From NCBI RefSeq assembly GCF_024054565.1, contig NZ_JAMXLR010000026.1, positions 248,001-312,000 on the forward strand: a stretch of DNA of 64,000 nt. Reading direction: 5' to 3'. Origin of the DNA: Aeoliella straminimaris (lineage in GTDB: Bacteria > Planctomycetota > Planctomycetia > Pirellulales > Lacipirellulaceae). Below, one piece after another: positions 18,594 through 28,142 of this stretch. Each line of letters starts with the position of its first letter. Position 1 is the first letter of the stretch. Position numbers and translations under genes: made by a program. Below the pieces are notes generated by a model, which was not told the origin of the DNA, did no database searches, and saw only the letters and a list, made by a program, of their open reading frames with translations.

Positions 18594-18959
18594 GGAAGCC
18601 TCTTGTCTGCAACTCCGGCCAAATTGAAGGTAGCCACCTCGAGGTTCCGAGCTTCGAGGCAACGTTGGGTGCAGTCCTCGATTGTAACATGTCGCTTGTA
18701 AAAATGCGCCGTGCAAGGAAGAGTTATTGCCGAGTACAAACGCCGAAAGGCCTCGCCACTTGTGGTGGCCAGGCCTTTCGAAGCTGGGCGGGTGCCGCCG
18801 GGCGAGTACGGGATCACTCGCTGGCGGCTGGCGGACCGAATCATTCGGCCCGTATACCCTATATTCTAAGCCACCCCAATTCTCGCAGCGTGGGTGGATA
18901 GTACGCTTATCACTCAACTCTCCAACATCAACCCAAACCAGAAGCCTTACGACGCTGGC
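18594..18959. other. Intergenic region with hairpin repeat
   Basis: No gene is supported here. The stretch carries the hairpin repeat copy at 18739-18803. A minus-strand ORF extension across it (to 18917) has no similarity to the paralogue and is rejected. Promoter signals for the minus-strand membrane protein should lie in it, but none matches consensus well. Confidence 0.5.
18739..18803. repeat. Dispersed hairpin repeat, copy 2
   Basis: It contains CGAAAGGCCT at 18744-18753 and the exact complement AGGCCTTTCG at 18771-18780, with an inner arm pair GCCAC/GTGGC and loop TTGT. The same core occurs at 17161. The two copies lie on either side of the membrane-protein gene at 17211-18593. There is no T-run, so a transcription terminator role is only possible, not shown. 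Confidence 0.75.
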
Positions 18960-19532
18960 TTAGACCAGCTCTTTCTTGCTGCCGATCAGCGTCCGCAGAC
19001 GTTCGGCCAACAGAGCGGCGTCGAACGGCTTCTTGAACGTCTCGTTGATGCTCGAGCGATCGAAGCTCATCGAGCTGCCATCGTCCGGTAGCAGAGCAAT
19101 CAGGATCGTTTCGGCGAAGTCGGGATTGCGACGCAGGTTTTGGCAAATCTGCAACGCTTCGACCTGACCGATCGAGAAATCGACGATGATGCAGTCGGGG
19201 TGGAAGCTTTCGGATTGAATGCCGGCTTCGAAACCGCTGGCGGCGGTGGAAGTCTTGAACGACTTTTCGAGCGGCAGTTCACGCTTTAGGTTTTCGATCA
19301 ACACTTGGTCCTGAGCGACGATCAGAACCTTGGCCATCGCTTCGTCTTCCAAGTCACCAAGGGGCATGCCATGCTCCTTGAGGAACTTGATGAGGTATTC
19401 ACGCGGGATTCTACGGTCTTGGGATCCCGGAATGCGGTATCCCTTGAGACGTCCCGAGTCAAACCACTTGCTGACCGTGCGCGGGGCCACTTTACAGATC
19501 TTTGCGACCTGACCAGTAGTAAAGACCTTCAT
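18960..19532 (-). CDS. HTH (excisionase/MerR-like) regulator fused to a receiver domain
   Basis: A 190-residue protein. Residues 1-55 form an excisionase-type winged HTH: FTTGQVAKICKVAPRTVSKW, then a GYRIPGSQDRRIPREYL wing that reads a recognition segment. Residues 66-190 are receiver-like: VLIVAQDQ, D118 in CIIVDFS at the phosphoacceptor position, and K168-P169 in FKKPF. The order (HTH first, receiver second) is the reverse of ordinary response regulators. The acidic pair after VLIV is partly replaced (QD), so phosphorylation is uncertain. ATG 19532 has GGAG seven bases upstream and is preferred to TTG 19544. No histidine kinase is adjacent. Confidence 0.82.
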   Translation of the reverse strand: MKVFTTGQVAKICKVAPRTVSKWFDSGRLKGYRIPGSQDRRIPREYLIKFLKEHGMPLGDLEDEAMAKVLIVAQDQVLIENLKRELPLEKSFKTSTAASGFEAGIQSESFHPDCIIVDFSIGQVEALQICQNLRRNPDFAETILIALLPDDGSSMSFDRSSINETFKKPFDAALLAERLRTLIGSKKELV

Positions 19533-20399
19533 CGGGCTCTCCAAATTCTACATGCTGTTTTTACTGCGAAGCTCGTTGCATGCCATCTAACATGCGGCGA
19601 GCGGCGTTGGCGCCTAACGAAAACTCTCACTCCGACGCTTGATCCCTGGTGTCGGTGTGCTGGGTCGAGTTCCCGCCTCTGGGTCGGTGCCTCTGCGCTT
19701 GGGAATTCTGGTTTTGGGTTGGGTCAGGTCCTTCTGATCCGCTCCTGCGTAATGTTCGCATCGGTCGGACGGGTGCGGGGAGATTGGTAAAAGTGCTTGC
19801 AGAAGCTGCTCTACCCGGCGGTCGGGCCGCATAACCACTACAATCCAATCTTTCCGCACATCGCCAGTCCGCAGGCGAGTGCATGCACGCATCTCTAATG
19901 AACGGTTTAGCAGGCGACTGGGGCACCCATTGGCATGGCTCGGTGGGAAGTGCGCGGCGCACTGTGAGCCAAAAAACGGTCGGTGGATACCGACTTCCTC
20001 AGGCAGGGCCCCCCCTGCTGGCGTTCTGGCTCTCCCAAGACTCGCCGCGCGGTGCGGGGTTGGGCTTTTGCCGGAACAAACCATCCGAAGTATTATTTCG
20101 CCCGTTCCTGGGGCAAGACTTGAGGAACTTTCGACAGTCGCAACGCAAGAACTGGCTGAATCGGTCCCAATCGACCTGACGTTTGCTCCTTTTTGGCTGG
20201 CGTTAACGACTGCGGACCTTTTGACTCCACCCGAGAATGGCAACAAGATTACCAGGGCTGCGGGAACTCCATGCGGCCACGGGGGTCGGCGCATCGACGG
20301 CGATCCGCGATACTCTGACCTGATTATGGGCACGACCAACAGGCGAGTTGTGCCGCTGCTTACGATTTCCAACGCCTCTCTTGTTTGCCTGTGGTCCTC
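19533..20399. other. 867-bp intergenic region upstream of ppc
   Basis: I see no protein gene with convincing motifs. ORFs on both strands here are Arg/Pro/Ser-rich composition artefacts. The region contains an isolated minus-strand hairpin with a T-run at 19971-19994 and a possible minus-strand promoter (TCTTGC, 17-base gap, TAATAC at 20095-20090). These could delimit a short untranslated RNA of about 110 nt on the minus strand; this is conjecture. Confidence 0.4.
19971..19994 (-). terminator. Orphan intrinsic-terminator-like hairpin
   Basis: Read on the minus strand: GTCGGT, loop ATCC, ACCGAC, then CGTTTTTTGG. It is a 6-bp stem followed by six T. No minus-strand gene lies upstream within the 400 bases before it, so it may end a small RNA, or be fortuitous. 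Confidence 0.35.
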
Positions 20400-23162
20400 A
20401 TGAGTGCTCCCCAACAATCCGAGCTGCGCCGCGAAGTCGACTCCCTGGGCCGACTGTTTGGCGAAGTCATTAAACATCACGCCGGCCAACAGGGCTTCGA
20501 CCTGGTGGAAGAAGTCCGCAGCATGGCCCGCCGACTCAGCGAAGGCGACGCCTCGATGGCGACGCAACTTCGCGATCGAATCGCCCAGCTGTCGGGCGAC
20601 GAACTTAGCATCATCATCCGCAGCTTTACCATCGTGTTGGAGCTGGCCAACCTGGCCGAGGACCGCCATCGCATCCGCGTGATCCGCGATCGCGAGCAGC
20701 AGGCCTATCCCGACGCGCGGAGCGAGTCGATCGGCGCCGCTTTCGCCACGCTGCACGACGATGGTCTTTCCACTGCCGAAATTCGCGGACTGCTCGAGCG
20801 GGTGAAGATCGAACTCGTGTTCACCGCTCACCCCACCGAAGCAAAACGCCGCAGCGTCCGTCGTATCCTGCATCGCATCCGGCAGCTCCTCAACGCCGGC
20901 GACGACGACGAACTGCTGCCCCGCGAGCGTGAGCGCAACAACTTGTTCATTCGGGGCGAGCTCCACAAGCTGTGGCAGACCGACTTTGTGCGGCCATGGA
21001 GGCCCACTGTGCTGCAGGAGGTGGAACGCGGCCTGGCGATCATGCCCGGGCTGTGGAACGAGGCCCCTGCCCTGCTGAACGACCTGGAGCGGGCGCTCCA
21101 ACGTTACTATCCCAAGGTGGCCCCGCCCGAGAGTCCGCTGGTCAGCTTCGGCTCGTGGATCGGTGGCGACCGCGACGGCAATCCGTTCGTCACGCCCGCG
21201 GTCACGGCCGAAACACTCACGCTGCTTCGCCGCCATGCGGTGCTCGAGCACCGCAGCAAAGCACGCCAACTGGCACGCTCGCTCAGCATGTCCGACCGCC
21301 TGACGAAGCGGCCCGCCAAGATCGAGGCCGCCCTGGCCGACGTCAGCAACCGATGGCCCACACTGGCCAAGGAACTGGAGAAGCTTGCGCCGCTGGAGAC
21401 CTATCGCCGCTGGCTGTTCGCCATGCGGTGGCGGCTGAACAAGACGCTGCAGTGCTCCATCGATCAACCAGCGGGCAAAGACAGCCCCGCGTACTGGTCC
21501 CGCAACGACCTGGCTGCCGACGTCGAACTGGTGGCCGAGTGCCTGCGCGAGACGGGCGACGAGTTGCTGGTGACCAACGAAGTGGAACCGTGGCTCGCCC
21601 AAATCAAGGTATTCGGTCTGCACACGGCGCGGCTCGACCTTCGCCAGCACTCGGCCGTTTATCGCTCGGCGATCGACGAGATGTGCCGAGTCGCTGGGTT
21701 GTGCGACGAGCCTGCCGGGCTCGACGAACCACGCCGCGTGGAGCTGCTGGTCAACAGCATGGCCAGCGAGCAGTTGCCCGGCCTCGACGCCGAGGTGTCT
21801 GACTCCACCCGCGAAACGCTCGAACTGTTCGCCCTGGTGCGGCGCACGATGCGGCTGCGGGGCGCCGGTCCGTTCGGGGCTCACGTGCTGAGCATGACCG
21901 AAAAGGCCAGCGACATCGTCTCGATGCTGTGGCTGTGGAACTGGAGCGGCCGCGTCGATGGTGGCAGCCCCCGAGATGCCGAGTTGCACCTGCCGCTGTC
22001 GCCGCTGTTCGAGACGATCGACGACCTGAACGGCGCGCCGGACACCCTCCGCCAGTTGTTCTCCATTCCAACGTACCGTCAGTACGTCACCGAGCAGGGC
22101 GACGACCACATGGTGATGGTCGGTTACTCCGACAGCACCAAGGATGGAGGCTACCTGTCGGCCCAGTGGGCGTTGCAGCAGTCGCAGAGTGCCATGCAGC
22201 AGGTGGCCGACGAGTTCGGTATCAAGCTCACGTTCTTTCATGGCCGTGGTGGTTCGCTCGGTCGTGGTGGAGGTCCCGCGGCACGCAGTATTCTGTCGCT
22301 GCCCGGTGATGCCTTCAGTGGTTCGCTGCGACTCACCGAACAGGGCGAGGTGCTGGCCGAACGCTACGGCACACCGGCCATTGCCTATCGCCACTTGGAA
22401 CAGGTTTGTTGGTCGACGCTCACGGCCGCATCCCGGGTGGCGGATCCACCACCCCCGGCGTGGGTCGAGATGATGGAGCGTCTGGCGTCCTCTTCGCTGG
22501 CCGCTTATCGCAAGTTGGTCGACTCACCGCGCTTTGCCGACTTCTACCGCGAAGTAACGCCCATCGACGAGATCGAACGCCTGCCCATCGGGTCGCGGCC
22601 CTCCAAACGCAAGGGGGGTAATCGCATCGAGGACCTCAGGGCCATCCCCTGGGTGTTCAGTTGGACCCAGTGTCGGGCGATCCTGCCGGCGTGGTACGGG
22701 ATTGGCTCGGCCGTGGAACCGCTATTGGACGACCCCGCGGCGATCGACCTGCTGCGTAAGATGCTCAAAGAGTGGGCCTTCTTCGAAGCCACGATCAGCA
22801 ATGCCGAACTCGCGTTGGCCAAGGCCAATATGCCGGTGTTCCAACTCTACGGCGAACTCGGCAACCAGATCGAAGGGGGCCAGCAACTCGCCCAGGCGAT
22901 TGTCGACGAATACGAACGCTCCCGGCGTGCCGTATGTGCGATCAACAACACCGAGAACCTGCTGGAGAGCATCCCCTGGCTGGGACGCAGCATCCAGGTC
23001 CGCAACGGCTACGTCGATGCGCTGAACGTTGCCCAGGTGGTGCTGCTGGAGCGCGTGGCGAACGACCCCGACGCGTACCAGCACGCGATGCCCGACGCCC
23101 TGGAGCACCTGGTGAACCTCGGCATCAACGGTGTCTCGGCTGGCATGCGGACCACCGGTTAG
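20400..23162 (+). CDS. ppc: Phosphoenolpyruvate carboxylase
   Basis: It carboxylates phosphoenolpyruvate with bicarbonate to oxaloacetate and phosphate, an anaplerotic cytoplasmic step. The 920-residue protein (usual length about 880-970) carries VFTAHPTEAKRRSV with catalytic His144, GYSDSTKDGG with Lys581, and the Gly-rich FHGRGGSLGRGGGP with His614 and Arg616. The C-terminus NGVSAGMRTTG is the classic PEPC end. I choose ATG 20400 over TTG 20385. It is a single gene with a very long upstream gap, which leaves room for regulation. Neighbours are unrelated in function. Confidence 0.97.
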   Translation: MSAPQQSELRREVDSLGRLFGEVIKHHAGQQGFDLVEEVRSMARRLSEGDASMATQLRDRIAQLSGDELSIIIRSFTIVLELANLAEDRHRIRVIRDREQQAYPDARSESIGAAFATLHDDGLSTAEIRGLLERVKIELVFTAHPTEAKRRSVRRILHRIRQLLNAGDDDELLPRERERNNLFIRGELHKLWQTDFVRPWRPTVLQEVERGLAIMPGLWNEAPALLNDLERALQRYYPKVAPPESPLVSFGSWIGGDRDGNPFVTPAVTAETLTLLRRHAVLEHRSKARQLARSLSMSDRLTKRPAKIEAALADVSNRWPTLAKELEKLAPLETYRRWLFAMRWRLNKTLQCSIDQPAGKDSPAYWSRNDLAADVELVAECLRETGDELLVTNEVEPWLAQIKVFGLHTARLDLRQHSAVYRSAIDEMCRVAGLCDEPAGLDEPRRVELLVNSMASEQLPGLDAEVSDSTRETLELFALVRRTMRLRGAGPFGAHVLSMTEKASDIVSMLWLWNWSGRVDGGSPRDAELHLPLSPLFETIDDLNGAPDTLRQLFSIPTYRQYVTEQGDDHMVMVGYSDSTKDGGYLSAQWALQQSQSAMQQVADEFGIKLTFFHGRGGSLGRGGGPAARSILSLPGDAFSGSLRLTEQGEVLAERYGTPAIAYRHLEQVCWSTLTAASRVADPPPPAWVEMMERLASSSLAAYRKLVDSPRFADFYREVTPIDEIERLPIGSRPSKRKGGNRIEDLRAIPWVFSWTQCRAILPAWYGIGSAVEPLLDDPAAIDLLRKMLKEWAFFEATISNAELALAKANMPVFQLYGELGNQIEGGQQLAQAIVDEYERSRRAVCAINNTENLLESIPWLGRSIQVRNGYVDALNVAQVVLLERVANDPDAYQHAMPDALEHLVNLGINGVSAGMRTTG

Positions 23163-24178
23163 TCGGCGCGCCGAGTGCAAGCCTCTGATTTCGTGTAGCT
23201 ACCGTCGCCAGCCGGTGGAGATTGCTCAAGTCTTAGCATCCCCCCCCACCAAATTTGGTCGCGGGCTATTGAAGCATTCTCTACTTCCGTCTGGTTAGGC
23301 CAACTCGTTTTGGGCCACCACTGGGGGAACAACATTCGCGGTACCAATACTCCTGGGGTTTTGGTCCCCCCCGACTGGCGAAACCCCTTGTTATCTCGAA
23401 CAAACCAAACGAGGGAGGGGACAAAACTCGCCGCGTTGTTCTCCGCATGTTTAGCTAGTTGGCCCAAAACTCACTCGAGGGTGGGGGATTCAGCAGTTGC
23501 TCCCCAACTCTCGTTTGCGGAGCCAGCGGCCAACCCCAGCGCGCACCGCTAGCGCCACCCTACAGCTCTTCGCCGAGAGCTTAGAGCCTGCTGAAGTTGT
23601 GAAAGAACCAGCGTATACAGAAAGAACCGCCATTATTAGACCTGTTGGGTAGGCGATTTCAACAACGATTTTTGGACACTTCGCGCGACAGACGTCCTGA
23701 ATCTCCAAAGCTCGCTGCTGCATGTGCATGTTGAATGCCCGCAACCTCAATGACAGCGTCTGGCGGTACATCGTGTTCAAGACAAACGTTACGCCAAACG
23801 ACCCCCACTGGGTGGAGGAGTAGGGACGGGTGCTGACCAGTAGACCGATTGAAAGCCACGAAACGGCGAATCATCGGCTGCACCGCGAGACGCTGAATGA
23901 CCGGGCAATGTTGCGCCGGCGGAACAACGCGGTTCTGAATGGGATTTCGCGTTAGGTTGTCCGCAGCCTTCACGCCAACGTTCGGCGCTTTGTCACTTTT
24001 TCGTGCTTTTTTCGCGAATTCTTCTTTTAAAGCGTTACGCAACGCCCCTTTTCTGGACTTAGTAACACGAAGGCGGATGCAGCTATCGTTTGCGCGGCGC
24101 GGGGAGCGCCGTGCTCTTTCGTGTTCCTTCTTTATTCAAGCGTGCATCCTTAAATTCTGCACCGGGAGTGATTGGCTC
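23163..24178. other. 1-kb intergenic region without a supported gene
   Basis: Both strands have only broken short ORFs. A minus-strand frame at about 23659-24042 (127 codons) and another at 23490-23780 overlap in different frames, which could be a decayed gene, but neither shows a motif I recognise. The right end (24120-24178) has the leader of the PEP-CTERM gene, with GGGAG about ten bases before its ATG. Base composition is less GC-rich than the flanking coding DNA. Confidence 0.45.
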
Positions 24179-24895
24179 ATGAGATGTTTGAGTGTGCTGG
24201 CGCTATGCGCCTGCGCGGTTGCGGCGACCGCGAGTTCGAAAGCCGCTTATTTGGACGTTACGTCACCGGGCGACGACGTTGCGGCTACACAGTTGATTTC
24301 GGATGGATCGCTTGATCCCTATACCAACTTCCCCGGTCCTGAAGGTCCGGCGCAGAGCATCGACGATGACACCGGCTCGAAGTACCTGAGCTTTCAAGGC
24401 GCCGGCCTGAACAACGCGGGCGAACTAGAGACAAGCCCGACTGGTTTTGTGGTGGTTCTCGATTCGCCCGCCGCCATTGGTGGCGTGCAATTCACCACCG
24501 CCAACGACTACGCCAGCCGCGACCCCGGCATGGTGCAGATCTACGGCACCAACATGGCTGGTTCGGCCGCCGAGATCGCTGATACGGCAATTGCCGATGA
24601 CCTGACACTGGTTTACGACGGCACCACGGGCATTCCGGCCTATTCGGAAGTTGGTGGTTCCGCAGTAACCGAGGGCCGCTACGAAACGGCGCCAGCGCAG
24701 TACTTCCCCGAGAGCGCCGAGTACGGTGCGTACGTGGTAATCATCACCGACCTGGTGCGCTACGAAGGCAATGCACCAACGAACTTCCAGTTCTCGGAAG
24801 TTGCCCTGCTGCAGGTGCCAGAACCCAGTACCCTGGCCCTGGTAGGCCTCGGTGGCCTTGGCCTGATTGGCCTGGCTCGCCGCCGCGTCGCCTAG
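24179..24895 (+). CDS. PEP-CTERM sorted secreted protein
   Basis: A 238-residue exported protein. It has an N-terminal signal peptide (CLSVLALCACAVAATASSKA) and the complete C-terminal sorting tail: VPEPSTLALVGLGG, a hydrophobic helix and the basic end LARRRVA. In this system an exosortase is thought to process the PEP motif region and route the protein to the surface or extracellular matrix. The middle (FVVVLDSPAAIGGVQFTTAN, FSEVALLQ) looks like a single discoidin/beta-sandwich-type domain; partner unknown. I start at ATG 24179, where the signal peptide and ribosome-binding site fit; the ORF opens at 23939. No exosortase gene is in the window. Confidence 0.9.
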   Translation: MRCLSVLALCACAVAATASSKAAYLDVTSPGDDVAATQLISDGSLDPYTNFPGPEGPAQSIDDDTGSKYLSFQGAGLNNAGELETSPTGFVVVLDSPAAIGGVQFTTANDYASRDPGMVQIYGTNMAGSAAEIADTAIADDLTLVYDGTTGIPAYSEVGGSAVTEGRYETAPAQYFPESAEYGAYVVIITDLVRYEGNAPTNFQFSEVALLQVPEPSTLALVGLGGLGLIGLARRRVA

Positions 24896-24918
24896 GTTCA
24901 ACTCACCCCCTTTGCGGC

Positions 24919-24980
24919 AACGCAACCAACAATGCCCGCTGCCGGCCGATTCCCCTACCCGGCAGCGGGCTTGTTGCGTT
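24919..24980. terminator. Bidirectional terminator between convergent genes
   Basis: A long imperfect inverted repeat: the arm 24919-24945 (AACGCAA ... GCCCGCTGCCGG) pairs with 24959-24980 (CCGGCAGCGGGC ... TTGCGTT). It lies between the PEP-CTERM gene and the convergent gene at 25011. The AACGCAA/TTGCGTT outer part gives weak A/T-rich ends on both strands. Confidence 0.75.
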
Positions 24981-25010
24981 AACAGTCGTCTCGTGCCAAG
25001 GGCATCGCGA

Positions 25011-26384
25011 TCACTCGGGTGCCGGCTCGTAATCGTCGCGGTTGGCTTCCCACCATTTGCGCAACGCCTGGTTCGCCTGCTGCCTGGATTGCTCCGTCCA
25101 GGGCGCGGCTGGATCACGATCGATGAGCTCCCACGGACTCTGCTCGAGCACCATGGCAATCGCCCGCAAGGCATTTTCACCAACGCTGTGGGCCCCATCG
25201 TGGTCGATCCAACGAGTGGGGCGGGAGTCGTCTAGCAAATCAAACAGTTTGGGCAGGTTCTGCCTGCTGGGCGTGAATCCAGCATGGACCATCTCGAACT
25301 CAGTGGTGATGCTGGCGTTGCCATCGTCCGAGGAGTTTTTCACCACCATCCGCCGCTCGGCCCTGCCCCAACTGCGAAGCACGTCGGCCAGCTCAGCGTC
25401 ATCGGCCGGCTGCGGTGGCAACTCGAGGGCGGCCAATAGCGCGTCGACCTTCGCCGCCCGGTGCTGAGGATCGCCCTGGTCGAGGGTGGCCTTGGCCAGC
25501 TTGGCAGTCAGCTCGGCCGAGTAAGGTCGATCGTCCTGAGTGAGCATGTGGAAGAAATATCGATGCAAGTCGCGGCGAAACGCCACGTTTAGCGGCTCGA
25601 CGGAATAGGTCTCGTGCTCGGCCTCCCAGTTTTCCTCGGCCTGCTCGAAACCTTCGAATTGTTCGGTGGGATCAAACGGCGTGGCCCCTTCCAACCAAGG
25701 CTGCATCCTCCAGTAGTCGCGGCACCGACTGTCGGCAATCGTGTAGCACAGCACATCTGCATCGCTGGCGCCGGCTCGCAGCAAAAAACAGACACCGAGC
25801 GTCGTGTTATTGCGAGGCAACTGCAAGTACCGCCACAGCGAAACACCTTGCTCGACGCCTTGCTTCATCGTATCCAGGTCGTCGGTCCGAATGTCGGCGA
25901 ACCACTCGGCAAAGTCTTCGTCTGGCTCAAACGCAAACTCCACCGTGGCCTGCTCCAGCACGTTGTCCAGGTCCCGCTTGGTGAGTTGCCGGGTGAATAC
26001 CTGCAGACGGTCGTCGGGCTTTACCAGATACCCCAGACTGATCAGCCAGCTTCCATCGGCCAGACGGAAGTGTGGTCCCGGCACAATGTACTTATAGATC
26101 ATCTCTCCAGAGTCGGGCACCGTTTCCTGGATCCGCGAATACTGCATCGGCACCGCAGTCGACTCGGTTGCCGGATCCAATTGCTGCTGCACGTAGGCCG
26201 GGCCGACGAAGTACTCGCCACCAGCCACATCGGGCATGCCCAATGCGACCAGTTCGTCCACCAGCGATACGATCTTCTCGCGCTCGGCGGCCGGTATCGC
26301 CACGCCGTGCTCCGCCTGGACACCGGATGAAAGCGACAGAAACACCGCGGCGAGCAAGCCGCAGATAGTACAATGGGATGTCAT
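25011..26384 (-). CDS. Secreted protein of unknown function
   Basis: A 457-residue protein with a signal peptide (TICGLLAAVFLSLSSG, cleaved near VQAEH). I do not recognise a domain. The sequence alternates helical and charged segments (FEPDEDFAEWFADIRTDDLD, FEGFEQAEENWEAEHETYS); the C-terminal half has HAGFTPSRQNLPKLFDLLDD and ends in a KWWEANRDDYEP segment that recurs in planctomycete hypothetical proteins. The ATG at 26384 begins the signal peptide; the ORF opens at 26453. It is convergent with the PEP-CTERM gene and divergent from the oxidase at 26559. Confidence 0.68.
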   Translation of the reverse strand: MTSHCTICGLLAAVFLSLSSGVQAEHGVAIPAAEREKIVSLVDELVALGMPDVAGGEYFVGPAYVQQQLDPATESTAVPMQYSRIQETVPDSGEMIYKYIVPGPHFRLADGSWLISLGYLVKPDDRLQVFTRQLTKRDLDNVLEQATVEFAFEPDEDFAEWFADIRTDDLDTMKQGVEQGVSLWRYLQLPRNNTTLGVCFLLRAGASDADVLCYTIADSRCRDYWRMQPWLEGATPFDPTEQFEGFEQAEENWEAEHETYSVEPLNVAFRRDLHRYFFHMLTQDDRPYSAELTAKLAKATLDQGDPQHRAAKVDALLAALELPPQPADDAELADVLRSWGRAERRMVVKNSSDDGNASITTEFEMVHAGFTPSRQNLPKLFDLLDDSRPTRWIDHDGAHSVGENALRAIAMVLEQSPWELIDRDPAAPWTEQSRQQANQALRKWWEANRDDYEPAPE

Positions 26385-26558
26385 CACCTGACCCTTCTTA
26401 CTGAGCGGAAACGCTGTAGTGAGCAGTCCGCATTCTATGGCGGCCAGCCGCAACGACGCAACAACTTCACTTCACATGCCGAGCCCTCTTAGCTTTGCTT
26501 GTGCCCCGTGGCGCGACTCTGCTACGATCCGGCTTTCCGACACACACGGGGGGATCGC

Positions 26559-27989
26559 ATGCGTACGATCAGGAACTTCGGCCGGAATCTGCAGTTCACC
26601 CCGGAGTTCTGCCTCACCCCGAGGTCCGTGGAGGAGTTGCTGACGATCCTCGCCGAGCACAAGGGAAAGCACATCCGCGCTATCGGAGCGCTACACTCCT
26701 GGAGCGAAGCCCCACGCGAAGAGGAAGTGGTGCTCGACCTGCGTCACCTGAATAGCGTGAGTGTAGAGCAGCGCGGCGACGAAACGTGGGCCATCATCGC
26801 GGCGGGCTGTCGCATCAAGCACGCGGTTGCCGTGCTCGACCGCCAGGGACTGTCATTGCCGACCTTGGGGCTAATCACCGAGCAGTCCATCGCCGGCGCT
26901 GCCGCCACCGGCACGCATGGTTCGGGGCGACACAGCATTTCTCACTACGTCGACGATGTGACCATCGCCCATTACGACCCCACCAGCGGCGCTCCGACCC
27001 TAACGCTGGTCTCGGAACCCGGCGACCTGCGCTCGGCACGTTGCAGCCTGGGTTGTTTGGGCATCGTGGTCTCGATAGGTATGCGCTGCCGCGACCAGTA
27101 CCGGGTGGAGGAGCACTTTCAGTTGTTCGATCAGTTGCCACCGGTCATCGCGGCCGAGAGCGAATACCCGTTGCAGCAGTTCTACCTGATGCCACACGTG
27201 TGGAAGTATTTGGTGCAGCATCGTCGCGAGAGCAAGAGTCGCCGCTCGTATCTGGCGCCGCTATACCAGGTGTACTGGTTTCTGTGCGTCGACGTGGGGC
27301 TCCACCTGAACCTGCTGCTCCTGGCCCGGGTGCTCAAGGTTCGTCGGCTGATCGAGTTCTTCTATCGCCACGTGGCACTGAACACCGTGATCCGCAACTG
27401 GCGCGTTGTCGACAAATCGCCCCGAATCCTGACCATGGAACACGAGCTGTTCCGCCACATTGAGATTGAAGTGTTCGTCCGCAGCGATCGACTGGACGAA
27501 GCCCTGGGATTCGTAGAACAATTGCTGCAGTACGCGATGGGCGACACGGAGTTGCAGGAAGAATGGCTGACCGCCGCGCACAGGCTGGGCATCGCGGACG
27601 AGCTCCAGCGGCTGCATGGTGCGTACGTGCACCATTACCCCATTTGTGTTCGTAAGGTTCTGGCCGACGATACGGCCCTGTCGATGGCCAGCAGCGAGCA
27701 GCTGCCGTACTACGCGGTGAGTTTCATCGCCTACGCCAGGCCCAGCGATCGCGCGGGCTTCAGGCTCTTCGCCAAGGTGCTCGCCGAACTCACGGCGACG
27801 ATGTTCGCCGCGCGGCCCCATTGGGGCAAGTTCTGCCCAGTCGACCACGAAACGGTCCGCCAACTGTACCCGCAACTCGAAGAGTTCCAAAGCTGCTGTC
27901 GCCGCTTCGATCCGGCAGGGGTGTTTACGAACGATTGGGCGCGGCGATTGATCTTCGGCGATAAGGAAATGCAGCCGAAGGCGACCTAA
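26559..27989 (+). CDS. FAD-linked oxidase, D-arabinono-1,4-lactone oxidase-like
   Basis: A 476-residue protein of the PCMH-type FAD-binding, aldonolactone oxidase-like family. The N-terminal FAD domain shows LTPRSVEELLTILAEHKGK, RAIGALHSWS (the His matches the position that carries covalent FAD in many members), TLGLITEQSIAGAAATGTHGSG and VSIGMRCRDQYRVEEHF. The C-terminal part has VEIEVFVRSDRLDEALGF and ends with RRFDPAGVFTNDW, as in sugar-lactone and sugar-alcohol oxidases. Substrate unknown. ATG 26559 is preceded by GGGGG. No electron-transfer or sugar gene is adjacent. Confidence 0.8.
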   Translation: MRTIRNFGRNLQFTPEFCLTPRSVEELLTILAEHKGKHIRAIGALHSWSEAPREEEVVLDLRHLNSVSVEQRGDETWAIIAAGCRIKHAVAVLDRQGLSLPTLGLITEQSIAGAAATGTHGSGRHSISHYVDDVTIAHYDPTSGAPTLTLVSEPGDLRSARCSLGCLGIVVSIGMRCRDQYRVEEHFQLFDQLPPVIAAESEYPLQQFYLMPHVWKYLVQHRRESKSRRSYLAPLYQVYWFLCVDVGLHLNLLLLARVLKVRRLIEFFYRHVALNTVIRNWRVVDKSPRILTMEHELFRHIEIEVFVRSDRLDEALGFVEQLLQYAMGDTELQEEWLTAAHRLGIADELQRLHGAYVHHYPICVRKVLADDTALSMASSEQLPYYAVSFIAYARPSDRAGFRLFAKVLAELTATMFAARPHWGKFCPVDHETVRQLYPQLEEFQSCCRRFDPAGVFTNDWARRLIFGDKEMQPKAT

Positions 27990-28142
27990 CCGCCCGTGAT
28001 CGCTAGCACCCCTGAAAAACGGGCTCGCCCCCCCTGCCCTGGGCCGACTGGGCGATGTTTCTGGCCGGTTGTACCATCTAGCGTTTCTGGCTGGCCGTGT
28101 TTATCATAAGAGGTTTTTCCGGACGGGTTTATCGCCAGCCGT

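Noticed and set aside
19919..20000. Cobalamin-riboswitch-like phrases (CGGTGGGAAG, GCACTGTGAGCC, GGATACC)
   Set aside because: The order and spacing of the conserved boxes do not fit, the 5' half is missing and the downstream gene is ppc with 400 bases between.
19614..22394. 926-codon minus-strand frame opposite ppc
   Set aside because: Antisense to PEP carboxylase, which has all its motifs. The frame is the usual GC-rich shadow, has no domain and no ribosome-binding site.
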